Positions 1 through 6,961 of a stretch of DNA of 15,711 bases are shown in pieces. Made by a program: the position numbers and the translations under genes. A model generated the notes under the pieces. That model saw only the letters and a list, made by a program, of their open reading frames with translations. It searched no databases and was not told the origin of the DNA. The stretch's first letter is position 1. The number at the start of each line of letters is the position of its first letter. The stretch lies in the NCBI GenBank assembly GCA_028876585.1, contig JAGWRL010000148.1, positions 1 through 15,711 on the forward strand. Direction: 5' to 3'. The stretch is from Pseudomonadota bacterium. Lineage in GTDB: Bacteria; Pseudomonadota; Alphaproteobacteria; Rhizobiales; Beijerinckiaceae.

Positions 1-518
1 CGCGCGAGCGGGCGGAGGCGGCCGGCGATCTCGTCGACATCGCCGAGCGCTGGCTCGCCCGCGCGGCGGCCGCCAAACTCGCCCATCTCGCCATCGAGCG
101 CCATCGCGCCGCCGCGCAGGACCCGCTGATCGCCCGCGCCGGTGCGCTTTTCCGCGTCGCGACGGCGCAGAGCTTTGTCGGCCTCGGCGTCGGCTACGAC
201 GAGAACGACCACCCGATCCTGGTGGCGCGGCGCGCCGAGGGCAGGACGGTCGAGGTCAAGGGACTCAGCGAAGGCGCGCGCGACCAGTTGTTCCTGTCGC
301 TGCGGCTGGCGTTGCTGGAGCGGCGCGAGGGCGAGCCGCTGCCGTTCGTCGGCGACGATCTGCTGGCGAGCTTCGACGACGAGCGCACCCGCTGCACGCT
401 CGACCTGCTGGCCGAATTCGGCGCGCGGCGGCAGACGATCCTGTTCACCCACCACGCCCGCGTCGCCGAAATCGCGCGCCAGCTGGCCGGACGCGCGGTG
501 GAGGTTATCGAGATGTAG
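1..518 (+). CDS. YhaN-like AAA/SMC-type ATPase, C-terminal part (5' end outside window)
   Basis: An open frame runs in from the left edge (first full codon at 3) and stops with TAG at 516-518, giving about 171 residues. The end of the protein carries the ABC/SMC-type ATPase half-site: a signature-like segment LSEGARDQLFLSLRLA, then LPFVGDDLLASFDDERT, which reads as Walker B followed by the D-loop, and ILFTHH as the switch histidine region. This arrangement is typical of YhaN-family proteins, which are large coiled-coil ATPases related to SbcC/Rad50; the Walker A and coiled coil would lie upstream of the window. YhaN genes are often paired with a YhaM/SbcD-like nuclease gene, which cannot be checked here. 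A role in DNA metabolism is an inference from the family. The family call is fairly safe; the biological role is not known from this fragment. Confidence 0.82.
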   Translation, partial: RERAEAAGDLVDIAERWLARAAAAKLAHLAIERHRAAAQDPLIARAGALFRVATAQSFVGLGVGYDENDHPILVARRAEGRTVEVKGLSEGARDQLFLSLRLALLERREGEPLPFVGDDLLASFDDERTRCTLDLLAEFGARRQTILFTHHARVAEIARQLAGRAVEVIEM

Positions 519-552
519 CCGCGCCGCCGCTGTTGCGTTAGGGCGATATTCA

Positions 553-577
553 CGCCGCCTCGGGCATAGAGGCGGCG
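553..577 (+). promoter_or_regulatory. Leader hairpin abutting the gtrA-like Shine-Dalgarno
   Basis: CGCCGCCTC (553-561) and GAGGCGGCG (569-577) form a perfect 9-bp stem with a 7-base loop. The last base of the 3' arm is the first base of the GGAGG ribosome binding site (577-581) of the GtrA-family gene. It could limit translation, help end transcription of the upstream ATPase gene, or both. No T tract follows it, so it is not a canonical intrinsic terminator. Confidence 0.4.
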
Positions 578-587
578 GAGGCCAGGC

Positions 588-1022
588 ATGAGCGCGATCG
601 AAACGAGCATGGGCGAAGTGAGCTTGCGGCGCCAGATTCCCGCCTTCGCGGCGGTCGGCGCCCTGGGCTTCGTCGTCGATTCCGGTTTGACCTACGCGCT
701 GGTGCGCGGGTTCGCGTTCGACCCGATGTTGGCCCGCATCCCCGCTTTCGCGCTGGCGACGGTGTTCAATTTCGCGCTCAACCGCTCGCTCACCTTCGCC
801 GGCTCGCGCGCGCCGCTGCTGCGCGCCTTCCTGCGCTATTGCCTGGTCTGCGGCGCGGGCTTTGCGGTCAACTGGACGGCCTACGCGCTGTCGCTGTGGG
901 CGGCGGTCGAGCTTGGGCTGCACGTCCGGCCGGAGGCGCTGCCGATCTTCGTCGCCTTCGGCACCGGGGTCGCGATGTTCGTGACCTTCTTCGGCTTCAA
1001 ACTGTTCGCCTTCCGCGACTGA
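588..1022 (+). CDS. GtrA-family small integral membrane protein
   Basis: The 144-residue product has four predicted membrane segments at about 17-39, 47-66, 81-106 and 118-140, and the family hallmarks NFALNRSLTF (61-70) in the second segment and FGFKLFAF near the C terminus. GtrA-family proteins act in the inner membrane, commonly in transfer of lipid-linked sugars (for example bactoprenol-linked glucose) during surface polysaccharide or O-antigen modification. No glycosyltransferase gene is adjacent here, so the partner is unknown. The start at 588 is supported by GGAGG at 577-581 with 6-base spacing. Length is normal for the family. The gene ends 32 bases before the convergent response-regulator gene. 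It is 69 bases downstream of the ATPase gene and may be co-transcribed with it. Confidence 0.85.
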   Translation: MSAIETSMGEVSLRRQIPAFAAVGALGFVVDSGLTYALVRGFAFDPMLARIPAFALATVFNFALNRSLTFAGSRAPLLRAFLRYCLVCGAGFAVNWTAYALSLWAAVELGLHVRPEALPIFVAFGTGVAMFVTFFGFKLFAFRD

Positions 1023-1037
1023 GGCGTTTTTTCAGCG

Positions 1038-1055
1038 AGCGCGACGCGTCGCGCT
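1038..1055. terminator. 18-bp perfect palindrome between convergent genes, possible bidirectional hairpin
   Basis: AGCGCGACGCGTCGCGCT (1038-1055) is its own reverse complement. As RNA it can fold as a 7-bp stem with a CGCG loop on either strand. It sits between the gtrA-like stop (1022) and the response-regulator stop (TAA, 1057-1055), touching the latter. A run of six T precedes it on the plus strand rather than following it, so on neither strand is there the usual hairpin plus U tract. A U-less terminator or a protein-binding site are both possible. Confidence 0.35.
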
Positions 1056-1720
1056 TACGGCGCCGCCGGGGTCAAATCCTGCACGCGCTCGATCTTGCCG
1101 GCCAGAATCACCGCCTGGGTCCGGCTTTCGACGCCGAGCTTTTGCAGGATCGCCGAGACATGCGCCTTCACCGTCGCCTCCGACACGCTGAGTTCATAGG
1201 CGATCTGCTTGTTGAGCAGGCCCTGGCTCAGCATCATCAGCACCCGCACCTGCTGCGGCGTCAGCGACGACAGCCGTTTCACCAGCGCGCTCGCCTCGCG
1301 GTTGGCCGGCGATTTGGCGTCGAGGTCGGGCGGCGTCCAGCGGCCGCCGTCGAGCACGGCGCGAATCGCGGCGCGCATGGATTCGACATCGAGCGATTTG
1401 GGCACGTAAGCCGCCGCGCCGAATTCGAGGCAATGGCGCATCACCGCGCGATCCTCGTTGGCGGAGACCACGATCACCGGCAGCGCCGGCCGCTCGGCGC
1501 GCAGATAGAGCAGGCCGGAAAAGCCGCGCACGCCCGGCATCGACAGATCGAGCAGCACGAGGTCCATGTCGGGATGCGCTTCGAGCGCGGCGGCGAGCGT
1601 CTCGAAATCCTGCGCTTCATGGATCTCGACGCCGTCGATCGCGCCCGCGACGGCCTGTCGCAGCGCGCCCAGAATGAGCGGATGGTCGTCGGCGATCAGG
1701 ATGCGCGTGGTTTCGCTCAC
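1055..1720 (-). CDS. NarL/FixJ-family response regulator (orphan)
   Basis: The 221-residue product has a receiver domain at about 6-122 and a LuxR-type helix-turn-helix at about 150-210. Visible receiver residues are the acidic pair D11-D12, the phosphoacceptor D58 (in LVLLDLSMPG), S86 and K108 (VPKS), so the switch looks intact. The output domain contains LTPQQVRVLMMLSQGLLNKQ followed by the recognition-helix region SEATVKAHV. It should be a phosphorylation-controlled DNA-binding transcription factor. No histidine kinase gene is in the window, so its signal and partner are unknown. The start is GTG at 1720-1718, with GGAGG 5 bases upstream. It lies 118 bases downstream of ccrM in the same direction, and a perfect dyad sits 58 bases before its start, a possible operator. 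Targets cannot be inferred. Confidence 0.9.
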   Translation of the reverse strand: MSETTRILIADDHPLILGALRQAVAGAIDGVEIHEAQDFETLAAALEAHPDMDLVLLDLSMPGVRGFSGLLYLRAERPALPVIVVSANEDRAVMRHCLEFGAAAYVPKSLDVESMRAAIRAVLDGGRWTPPDLDAKSPANREASALVKRLSSLTPQQVRVLMMLSQGLLNKQIAYELSVSEATVKAHVSAILQKLGVESRTQAVILAGKIERVQDLTPAAP

Positions 1721-1777
1721 TACAACCTCCCCTGCGCGCCTTTATCCCCCCGCGCGTTTGCGCCAGCATCGCGCGTT

Positions 1778-1794
1778 CGTGACAAAATGTCACG
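1778..1794 (-). promoter_or_regulatory. Perfect 7-3-7 dyad upstream of the response-regulator gene, candidate operator
   Basis: On the minus strand CGTGACATTTTGTCACG is a perfect inverted repeat, with 7-base arms and a TTT centre, ending 58 bases before the GTG start of the response regulator. Odd-length symmetry and position suit a dimeric regulator site, possibly autoregulation. It is not a CRP site: the GTGA and TCAC blocks are 7 bases apart instead of 6. It lies between ccrM and the regulator gene, so a role as a processing or attenuating hairpin after ccrM is also possible. Confidence 0.35.
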
Positions 1795-1838
1795 CCCGGC
1801 GCGCGGCTGTGTCAGGGTCTTGCGGGCAAGCGGCGACG

Positions 1839-3020
<1,182 letters not shown>

Positions 3021-3191
3021 CTACGCTCACACTCTGTTACGCTTGACGCTACGCGGGTCTTTGGCGAAGCCGCCGTCGACGGTTCGTTTATGACGCGCCA
3101 AGGTAAAGGCGGGGTTAGCCTCGCGCAGGCTTCGGCGTCTCGTTTTCGTACGCCGGCAGAACAAGAAAACTTTGTGCGGTATCAGACGCTT

Positions 3192-3206
3192 ATAAGACTT
3201 CGTTAA
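3192..3206 (-). promoter_or_regulatory. CtrA-like box upstream of ccrM, overlapping the rnhB stop codon
   Basis: The minus strand reads TTAACGAAGTCTTAT, matching TTAA-N7-TTAA in 7 of 8 positions. Its first TTAA contains the rnhB stop codon TAA (3205-3203). CtrA activates ccrM through TTAA half-sites in Caulobacter, so a site here fits, but it lies about 260 bases before the preferred start (170 before the alternative ATG). A weaker match, CTAA-N7-TTTA, lies closer, at 3118-3104. I found no convincing -10 element and no GANTC in 3021-3202. A nearly identical 15-mer occurs at 13308-13322. Confidence 0.4.
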
Positions 3207-3823
3207 GGAGTGGCGCTGGCGCTGGATTTGAAGCTGCGCCGATGCAGCGGCGAGGGGCCGAGCTGGCGCAGCGCGTCGCGATGTGCGGCCGTCGCATAGC
3301 CCGCGTGGGCGGCGAAACCGTAGCCGGGGAAATGCCCGTCGGCGCGCGCCATCAGCCGATCGCGCGCGACCTTGGCGACGATCGAGGCGGCGGCGATCGA
3401 CAGCGACAGCGCGTCGCCGTCGATGATCGCCAGCGCCGGACAGGCGAGCCCGCCCGGCACGTCGCGGCCGTCGATCAGCGCGAAATCGGGACGCACGGCA
3501 AGGCCAGCGACGGCGCGGGCCATGGCGCGCAAGGTGGCGCCGCGAATGTTGTGGCGGTCGATCTCCTCGGCGCAGGCGAAGGCGAACGAGACGGCGACCG
3601 CGCTTTCCAAGATCAGCGGAAACAGCGCCTCGCGCCGCGCCCGGTCGAGTTTCTTGGAATCGTCGATGCCGCGCGGCGGCCGCGCCCCGGCGGCGAAGAT
3701 CACCGCCGCCACGCCGACCGGGCCGGCCAGCGGCCCGCGCCCCACCTCGTCGACGCCGGCGACGAAGCGCGCCCCGAGCGCGTGGCGTTGGCGCTCGAAG
3801 GCGAAACCCGGCCTGACCGTCAT
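3203..3823 (-). CDS. rnhB: Ribonuclease HII
   Basis: The 206-residue product is full length for RNase HII, which nicks the RNA strand of RNA-DNA hybrids and removes single ribonucleotides misincorporated in DNA. The N-terminal FVAGVDEVGRGPLAGPV carries catalytic D25 and E26; D118 (in ALIDGRD) and D137 (in the GDALSLSIAAASIVAK segment) complete the metal-binding set. The start is the ATG at 3823-3821, which overlaps the TGA of the upstream creatininase-family gene by 4 bases (ATGA), indicating translational coupling. The frame remains open upstream through the creatininase gene, but that stretch has no RNase HII homology. The stop codon lies in a CtrA-like box. rnhB next to ccrM is a known alphaproteobacterial arrangement. 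Confidence 0.95.
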   Translation of the reverse strand: MTVRPGFAFERQRHALGARFVAGVDEVGRGPLAGPVGVAAVIFAAGARPPRGIDDSKKLDRARREALFPLILESAVAVSFAFACAEEIDRHNIRGATLRAMARAVAGLAVRPDFALIDGRDVPGGLACPALAIIDGDALSLSIAAASIVAKVARDRLMARADGHFPGYGFAAHAGYATAAHRDALRQLGPSPLHRRSFKSSASATP

Positions 3824-4629
3824 CCCGCCAGCGGCCCCGGCTTCAGCCGCGCGAGATCGAACGCCAGCACGTCGCGCAGCAGGTCGATGAAGGCGCCCGC
3901 GGCGTGGTCGGCGCAGGCCTCGCCCTTCGCGATCGTGGCCTTCGAGGCGTCGCCGGCGACGCCGGCGGCGGTGAGGTCGCTCGCCATCCAGCCGAAGCCG
4001 ATCGGCTGGGTGACGCGCAACTGTTTGAATTCCTGCTCGATCCCGACCGCGGCGCTGACGAAGTTCTCCGCCCGCTCCATCTTCACGGTGTGCGGCTGGA
4101 ACGCCAGCATCAGCGAGGTCTCGACCTCGCCGCCGTGGATGCCGTGCGCCCGCTCCTGCGGGCTGAACAGGCCTTCGGGCAGGCCGAGCCGGTGCCAGGC
4201 GGCGTGCACCGCGAGCATCCGATGGCGGATGCGCAGTTCGCGCGCGACGATGTCGATCACCGGCACGTTGCCGCCGTGCGAATTGATGAAGACGAGCTTG
4301 CGGCAGCCGGTGCGCGCGACGCTGTCGCCGATCTCCCCCCAGGCGCGGATGACCGTCTCGTGCGAAAACGTCAGCGTGCCGGGAAATTCGATGTGTTCGT
4401 TGGATTTGCCGATCGCCTGCACCGGCAGATAGAGCGCGGGCATGTCGTCGGGGGTGCGCTCGACGGCGCGGGCGAGATAGCCCTGGTTGATGAACGTATC
4501 GACGCCGACCGGCAGGTGCGGCCCGTGCTGCTCGGTCGCCGCCACCGGCAGAATGGCGACATAGCGGCTCATGTCGGTCTCGGCGAAGTCGCGCCAGCTC
4601 CATTCCGACCAGTATTTCGAGCGCCCCAT
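3820..4629 (-). CDS. Creatininase-family metal-dependent amidohydrolase
   Basis: The 269-residue product shows the family metal-site motifs in order: EQHGPHLP with E33 and H35, VGVDT with D44, SHGGN with H118, and HGGEVETS with E168. Length fits the family (about 240-270). Members hydrolyse cyclic amides or related C-N bonds in the cytosol: creatinine to creatine, deformylation of formamidopyrimidine intermediates, and maturation of mycofactocin. The exact substrate cannot be told. The start is the ATG at 4629; a GGAGGG ribosome binding site (4639-4634) precedes it. A TTG at 4644 is also in frame but would place that site inside the gene. It follows the RidA-family gene by 11 bases and overlaps rnhB by 4, so ridA-like, this gene and rnhB form one transcript. 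The six-gene transport and oxidoreduction operon diverges just beyond, suggesting a shared pathway. Confidence 0.88.
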   Translation of the reverse strand: MGRSKYWSEWSWRDFAETDMSRYVAILPVAATEQHGPHLPVGVDTFINQGYLARAVERTPDDMPALYLPVQAIGKSNEHIEFPGTLTFSHETVIRAWGEIGDSVARTGCRKLVFINSHGGNVPVIDIVARELRIRHRMLAVHAAWHRLGLPEGLFSPQERAHGIHGGEVETSLMLAFQPHTVKMERAENFVSAAVGIEQEFKQLRVTQPIGFGWMASDLTAAGVAGDASKATIAKGEACADHAAGAFIDLLRDVLAFDLARLKPGPLAG

Positions 4630-4640
4630 CCCGTCCCTCC

Positions 4641-5027
4641 TCAATCCCGCCGCGCCGCGACCACCTCGATCTCGACCTTGAACTCGGGCCGGGAAAATCC
4701 CTGCACGATCAGCAAAGTCGAGGCGGGCGGCGGATTGCTTACGAATTCATCGCGCACTTTCATGTAGCCGCCCAAATATTCGGCGGCGCTGACAAAGGCG
4801 TTGATCCGCACGACATCGGCCATGGTCATGCCGGCGTCGCCCAGGATCGCCACGATGGCGCGGAAACACAGCCGCGCCTGCGCCTCGGCGCCCTCCGGCA
4901 CCGCGCCGTCGCGCCCGACGCCGAGCTGGCCGGAACAGAACACGTAGCGCGCGCCCGGATCGACCTCGACGCCATGGGCGTATTGGGCGAATGGCGGGTG
5001 GATGGTGGTGGGGTTCAATCTGCGCAA
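4641..5027 (-). CDS. RidA (YjgF/YER057c/UK114) family protein lacking the catalytic arginine
   Basis: The 128-residue product matches the RidA fold: an early NPTTIHPPFAQYAHGVEV segment, FCSGQLG (30-36), and the C-terminal beta strand with VEIEVVA. RidA enzymes hydrolyse reactive enamine/imine intermediates. Canonical members have an arginine directly before the Ser-Thr pair in this region (E. coli-type PARSTV). Here the segment reads PPPASTLL, with A102 at that place, while the glutamate of VEIE (E121) is kept. The protein therefore belongs with arginine-less Rid subfamilies (Rid4-7-like) and may not be a typical imine deaminase. The best start is a TTG at 5027 with AAGG nine bases upstream; a second TTG at 5018 is in frame. 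No ATG in this frame fits the expected N terminus. It is the first gene of the minus-strand run and diverges from the transporter operon, much as RutC accompanies the Rut pyrimidine enzymes. Confidence 0.87.
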   Translation of the reverse strand: MRRLNPTTIHPPFAQYAHGVEVDPGARYVFCSGQLGVGRDGAVPEGAEAQARLCFRAIVAILGDAGMTMADVVRINAFVSAAEYLGGYMKVRDEFVSNPPPASTLLIVQGFSRPEFKVEIEVVAARRD

Positions 5028-5073
5028 GGCGCGGCGCCTTCATCTCGCGGGAACGGGCGGGTCCGGGTTACCC

Positions 5074-5094
5074 CTTGCCATGCCGCCACGCAAG
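5074..5094. promoter_or_regulatory. CTTGC-N11-GCAAG dyad in the divergent promoter region, candidate operator
   Basis: CTTGC (5074-5078) and GCAAG (5090-5094) are inverted repeats centred at 5084, with two further symmetric pairs at the centre (7 of 10 pairs match). It overlaps the -35 of the candidate plus-strand promoter and lies in the 129-base divergent gap between the RidA-family and binding-protein genes, where one site could control both arms. No regulator gene lies in the cluster. Confidence 0.3.
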
Positions 5095-5103
5095 ATTGAT
5101 GAT
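5075..5103 (+). promoter_or_regulatory. Candidate sigma-70-type promoter of the transport/catabolic operon
   Basis: TTGCCA (5075-5080; 5 of 6 to TTGACA), a 17-base spacer, and GATGAT (5098-5103; 4 of 6 to TATAAT). Transcription would begin near 5110, leaving a leader of about 47 bases before the binding-protein start at 5157. No comparable promoter is clear for the divergent minus-strand genes. Confidence 0.3.
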
Positions 5104-5156
5104 GGCGCCGCAGTTGCTGGCGGCCTGACCGGCTGTTTCGCCAAGGAGCGTTTGAG

Positions 5157-6146
5157 ATGAATCTGAGGGGCGTCTGGGTGGCCGTGGGCCTGAGCATGGC
5201 GGCGGGTTCGGCGCTTGCCGCCGACAAAGTGCGGTTCGGCACCAACTGGCTCGCCGAGGCCGAGCATGGCGGCTATTATCAGGCGATCGCCGACGGCACC
5301 TACGCCAAATACGGGCTCGACGTCGAAATCGTGCAGGGCGGGCCGCAGGCGGCCAACGGCATCCTGCTCGCCGCCGGCAAGCTCGATTTCTACATGGGCG
5401 CCGATCTGATCGAGGCGTTCGACGCGCTCAAGCAGAACGTGCCGCTGGTCGTCGTCGCCGCGCATTTCCAGAAGGACCCGCAGATCGTGATGTCGCATCC
5501 CGGCGTCGGGCTCGACAAGTTCACCGAACTCGTCAATTCGCCCGCTTATATCGCCAAGGGCGCGCCGTTCTACGAGTGGATGATCTCGGCCTATGGCTTC
5601 AAGGAGGAGAACATCCGCCCCTACACGTTCAACCCGCAGCCCTTCATCGCCGACAAGCACGCCATCCAGCAGGGCTATGTGACGTCCGAGCCCTATGCGG
5701 TGGAGAAGATGGGCGGCTTCAAGCCCAACATCTTCCTGTTCGCCGATTACGGCTTCTCCTCCTACGCCACCGTGATCGAGACGCGGGCCGACATCATCGC
5801 CAGCAAGCCCGATCTGGTGCAGCGCTTCCTCGACGCTTCCGCCATCGGCTGGTATCATTACCTCTACGGCGACAACAAGAAGGCCAACGATCTCATCAAG
5901 AAAGACAATCCGGAGATGACCGACGACCAGATCGCCTTCTCGTTCGGCAAGATGAAGGAATACGGCCTGGTCGATTCCGGCGACACGCTGACCAAGGGCG
6001 TCGGCGCGATGACCGACGAGCGCATCAAGGATTTCTACGACAAGATGGTGAAGGCGAAGGTGGAGCCCGCCAATCTCGACTACAAGAAAACCTACACGTT
6101 GCAGTTCGTCAACAAGGGCGTCGGGCTCGATCAGAAGCCGAAGTGA
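5157..6146 (+). CDS. ABC transporter periplasmic substrate-binding protein, NMT1/THI5-like
   Basis: The 329-residue product begins with a signal peptide of about 21 residues (positively charged start, hydrophobic core, A-L-A cleavage motif at 19-21). The mature protein begins with the NMT1/THI5-like pattern: FGTNWLAEAEHGGYYQAIAD, then YGLDVEIVQGG and AANGILLAAGKLDF. This is the SsuA/TauA/ThiY type of binding protein, whose ligands include sulfonates, nitrate, thiamine pyrimidine precursors and other small molecules; the ligand here is unknown. It should capture the substrate in the periplasm and deliver it to the permease encoded downstream. The start is ATG 5157 with AAGGAG at 5143-5148 and 8-base spacing. 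It is the first gene of a six-gene operon and its TGA is immediately before the ATPase start. The cytosolic enzymes encoded downstream suggest an organonitrogen ligand, as an inference. Confidence 0.9.
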   Translation: MNLRGVWVAVGLSMAAGSALAADKVRFGTNWLAEAEHGGYYQAIADGTYAKYGLDVEIVQGGPQAANGILLAAGKLDFYMGADLIEAFDALKQNVPLVVVAAHFQKDPQIVMSHPGVGLDKFTELVNSPAYIAKGAPFYEWMISAYGFKEENIRPYTFNPQPFIADKHAIQQGYVTSEPYAVEKMGGFKPNIFLFADYGFSSYATVIETRADIIASKPDLVQRFLDASAIGWYHYLYGDNKKANDLIKKDNPEMTDDQIAFSFGKMKEYGLVDSGDTLTKGVGAMTDERIKDFYDKMVKAKVEPANLDYKKTYTLQFVNKGVGLDQKPK

Positions 6147-6151
6147 ACGAA

Positions 6152-6961
6152 ATGGCTGCTCCGCTCGCCTATCGGGCGTCGGCCGCGCAAGGCCCGGCGC
6201 CGCGCCTCGTGCGCCTGGAGGAGGTCGGCAAAACCTTCGCCAATGGCACGGTGGCGTTGACCGGGGTCGACATGGAGGTGCGGCGCGGCGAGTTCCTGTC
6301 GCTGCTCGGCCCCTCCGGCTGCGGCAAATCGACGATCCTGCGCATATTGTCGGGCCTGACCGCGCCGACCTGCGGCTGGATCAACTGGAGCGAGCAGGAG
6401 CACGAACTCGGCTTCGTGTTTCAGGAGCCGACGTTGATGCCGTGGACGACCGTGTTCGGCAACGTCTGGCTGCCGTTGCGGCTGAAGGGCCAGTCGCGCG
6501 GCGTCGCCAAGCCGGCGGTGATGGAGGCGCTGGAGAAGGTCGGGCTCGCCGGCTTCGCCAACGCCTATCCGCGCGAATTGTCGGGCGGCATGAAGATGCG
6601 CGTCTCGATCGCCCGCGCGCTGGTGACGCGGCCGGCGCTGCTGCTGATGGACGAGCCGTTCGCGGCGCTCGACGAGATCACCCGCAACAAGCTCAACGAC
6701 GATCTGATGGCGCTGAAGTGCGAACTGGACGCGACCGTCGTATTCGTCACCCACTCCGTCTACGAGAGCGTCTATTTGTCCGACCGCATCGTCGTCATGG
6801 CTCCGCGCCCCGGCCGCATCGTCGCCGAAATCGAGATCGCCGCGCCGCTGCCGCGCAGCGAGGAGTTTCGTCTGGCGCCGCTTTACGGCGAGCGCTGCCG
6901 TGAGACCTCGGCGGCGCTGCATCGGGCGATGTCGCTCGAAGCGGGGGGCGTCGCTTCGTGA
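6152..6961 (+). CDS. ABC transporter ATP-binding protein (SsuB/TauB/ThiZ type)
   Basis: The 269-residue ATPase has Walker A GPSGCGKST at 53-61, Q-loop Q91, signature LSGGM at 143-147, Walker B LLLMDEP with catalytic E168 at 163-169, a D-loop (AALDE) and switch H201. This is a complete nucleotide-binding domain of the nitrate/sulfonate/taurine family, matching the NMT1-like binding protein upstream. It powers uptake at the cytoplasmic face of the membrane. I chose the ATG at 6152, 5 bases after the previous stop. A GTG at 6143 is also in frame and would give a GTGA overlap with that stop, like the overlap between this gene and the permease at 6958-6961. The segment LTAPTCGWINWSEQEHELGF is shorter than usual between Walker A and the Q-loop, a common variation in this family. 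Confidence 0.93.
   Translation: MAAPLAYRASAAQGPAPRLVRLEEVGKTFANGTVALTGVDMEVRRGEFLSLLGPSGCGKSTILRILSGLTAPTCGWINWSEQEHELGFVFQEPTLMPWTTVFGNVWLPLRLKGQSRGVAKPAVMEALEKVGLAGFANAYPRELSGGMKMRVSIARALVTRPALLLMDEPFAALDEITRNKLNDDLMALKCELDATVVFVTHSVYESVYLSDRIVVMAPRPGRIVAEIEIAAPLPRSEEFRLAPLYGERCRETSAALHRAMSLEAGGVAS

Noticed and set aside
1778..1794. Reading the dyad upstream of the response regulator as a CRP/FNR site
   Set aside because: GTGA and TCAC are separated by 7 bases instead of the 6 in CRP sites, and there is no TTGAT half-site for FNR.
3203..4603. A 466-codon frame that would make rnhB start inside the creatininase gene
   Set aside because: The extension is a shifted reading of the creatininase gene with Arg-rich composition. 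The ATG at 3823 gives a full-length RNase HII with an ATGA overlap.
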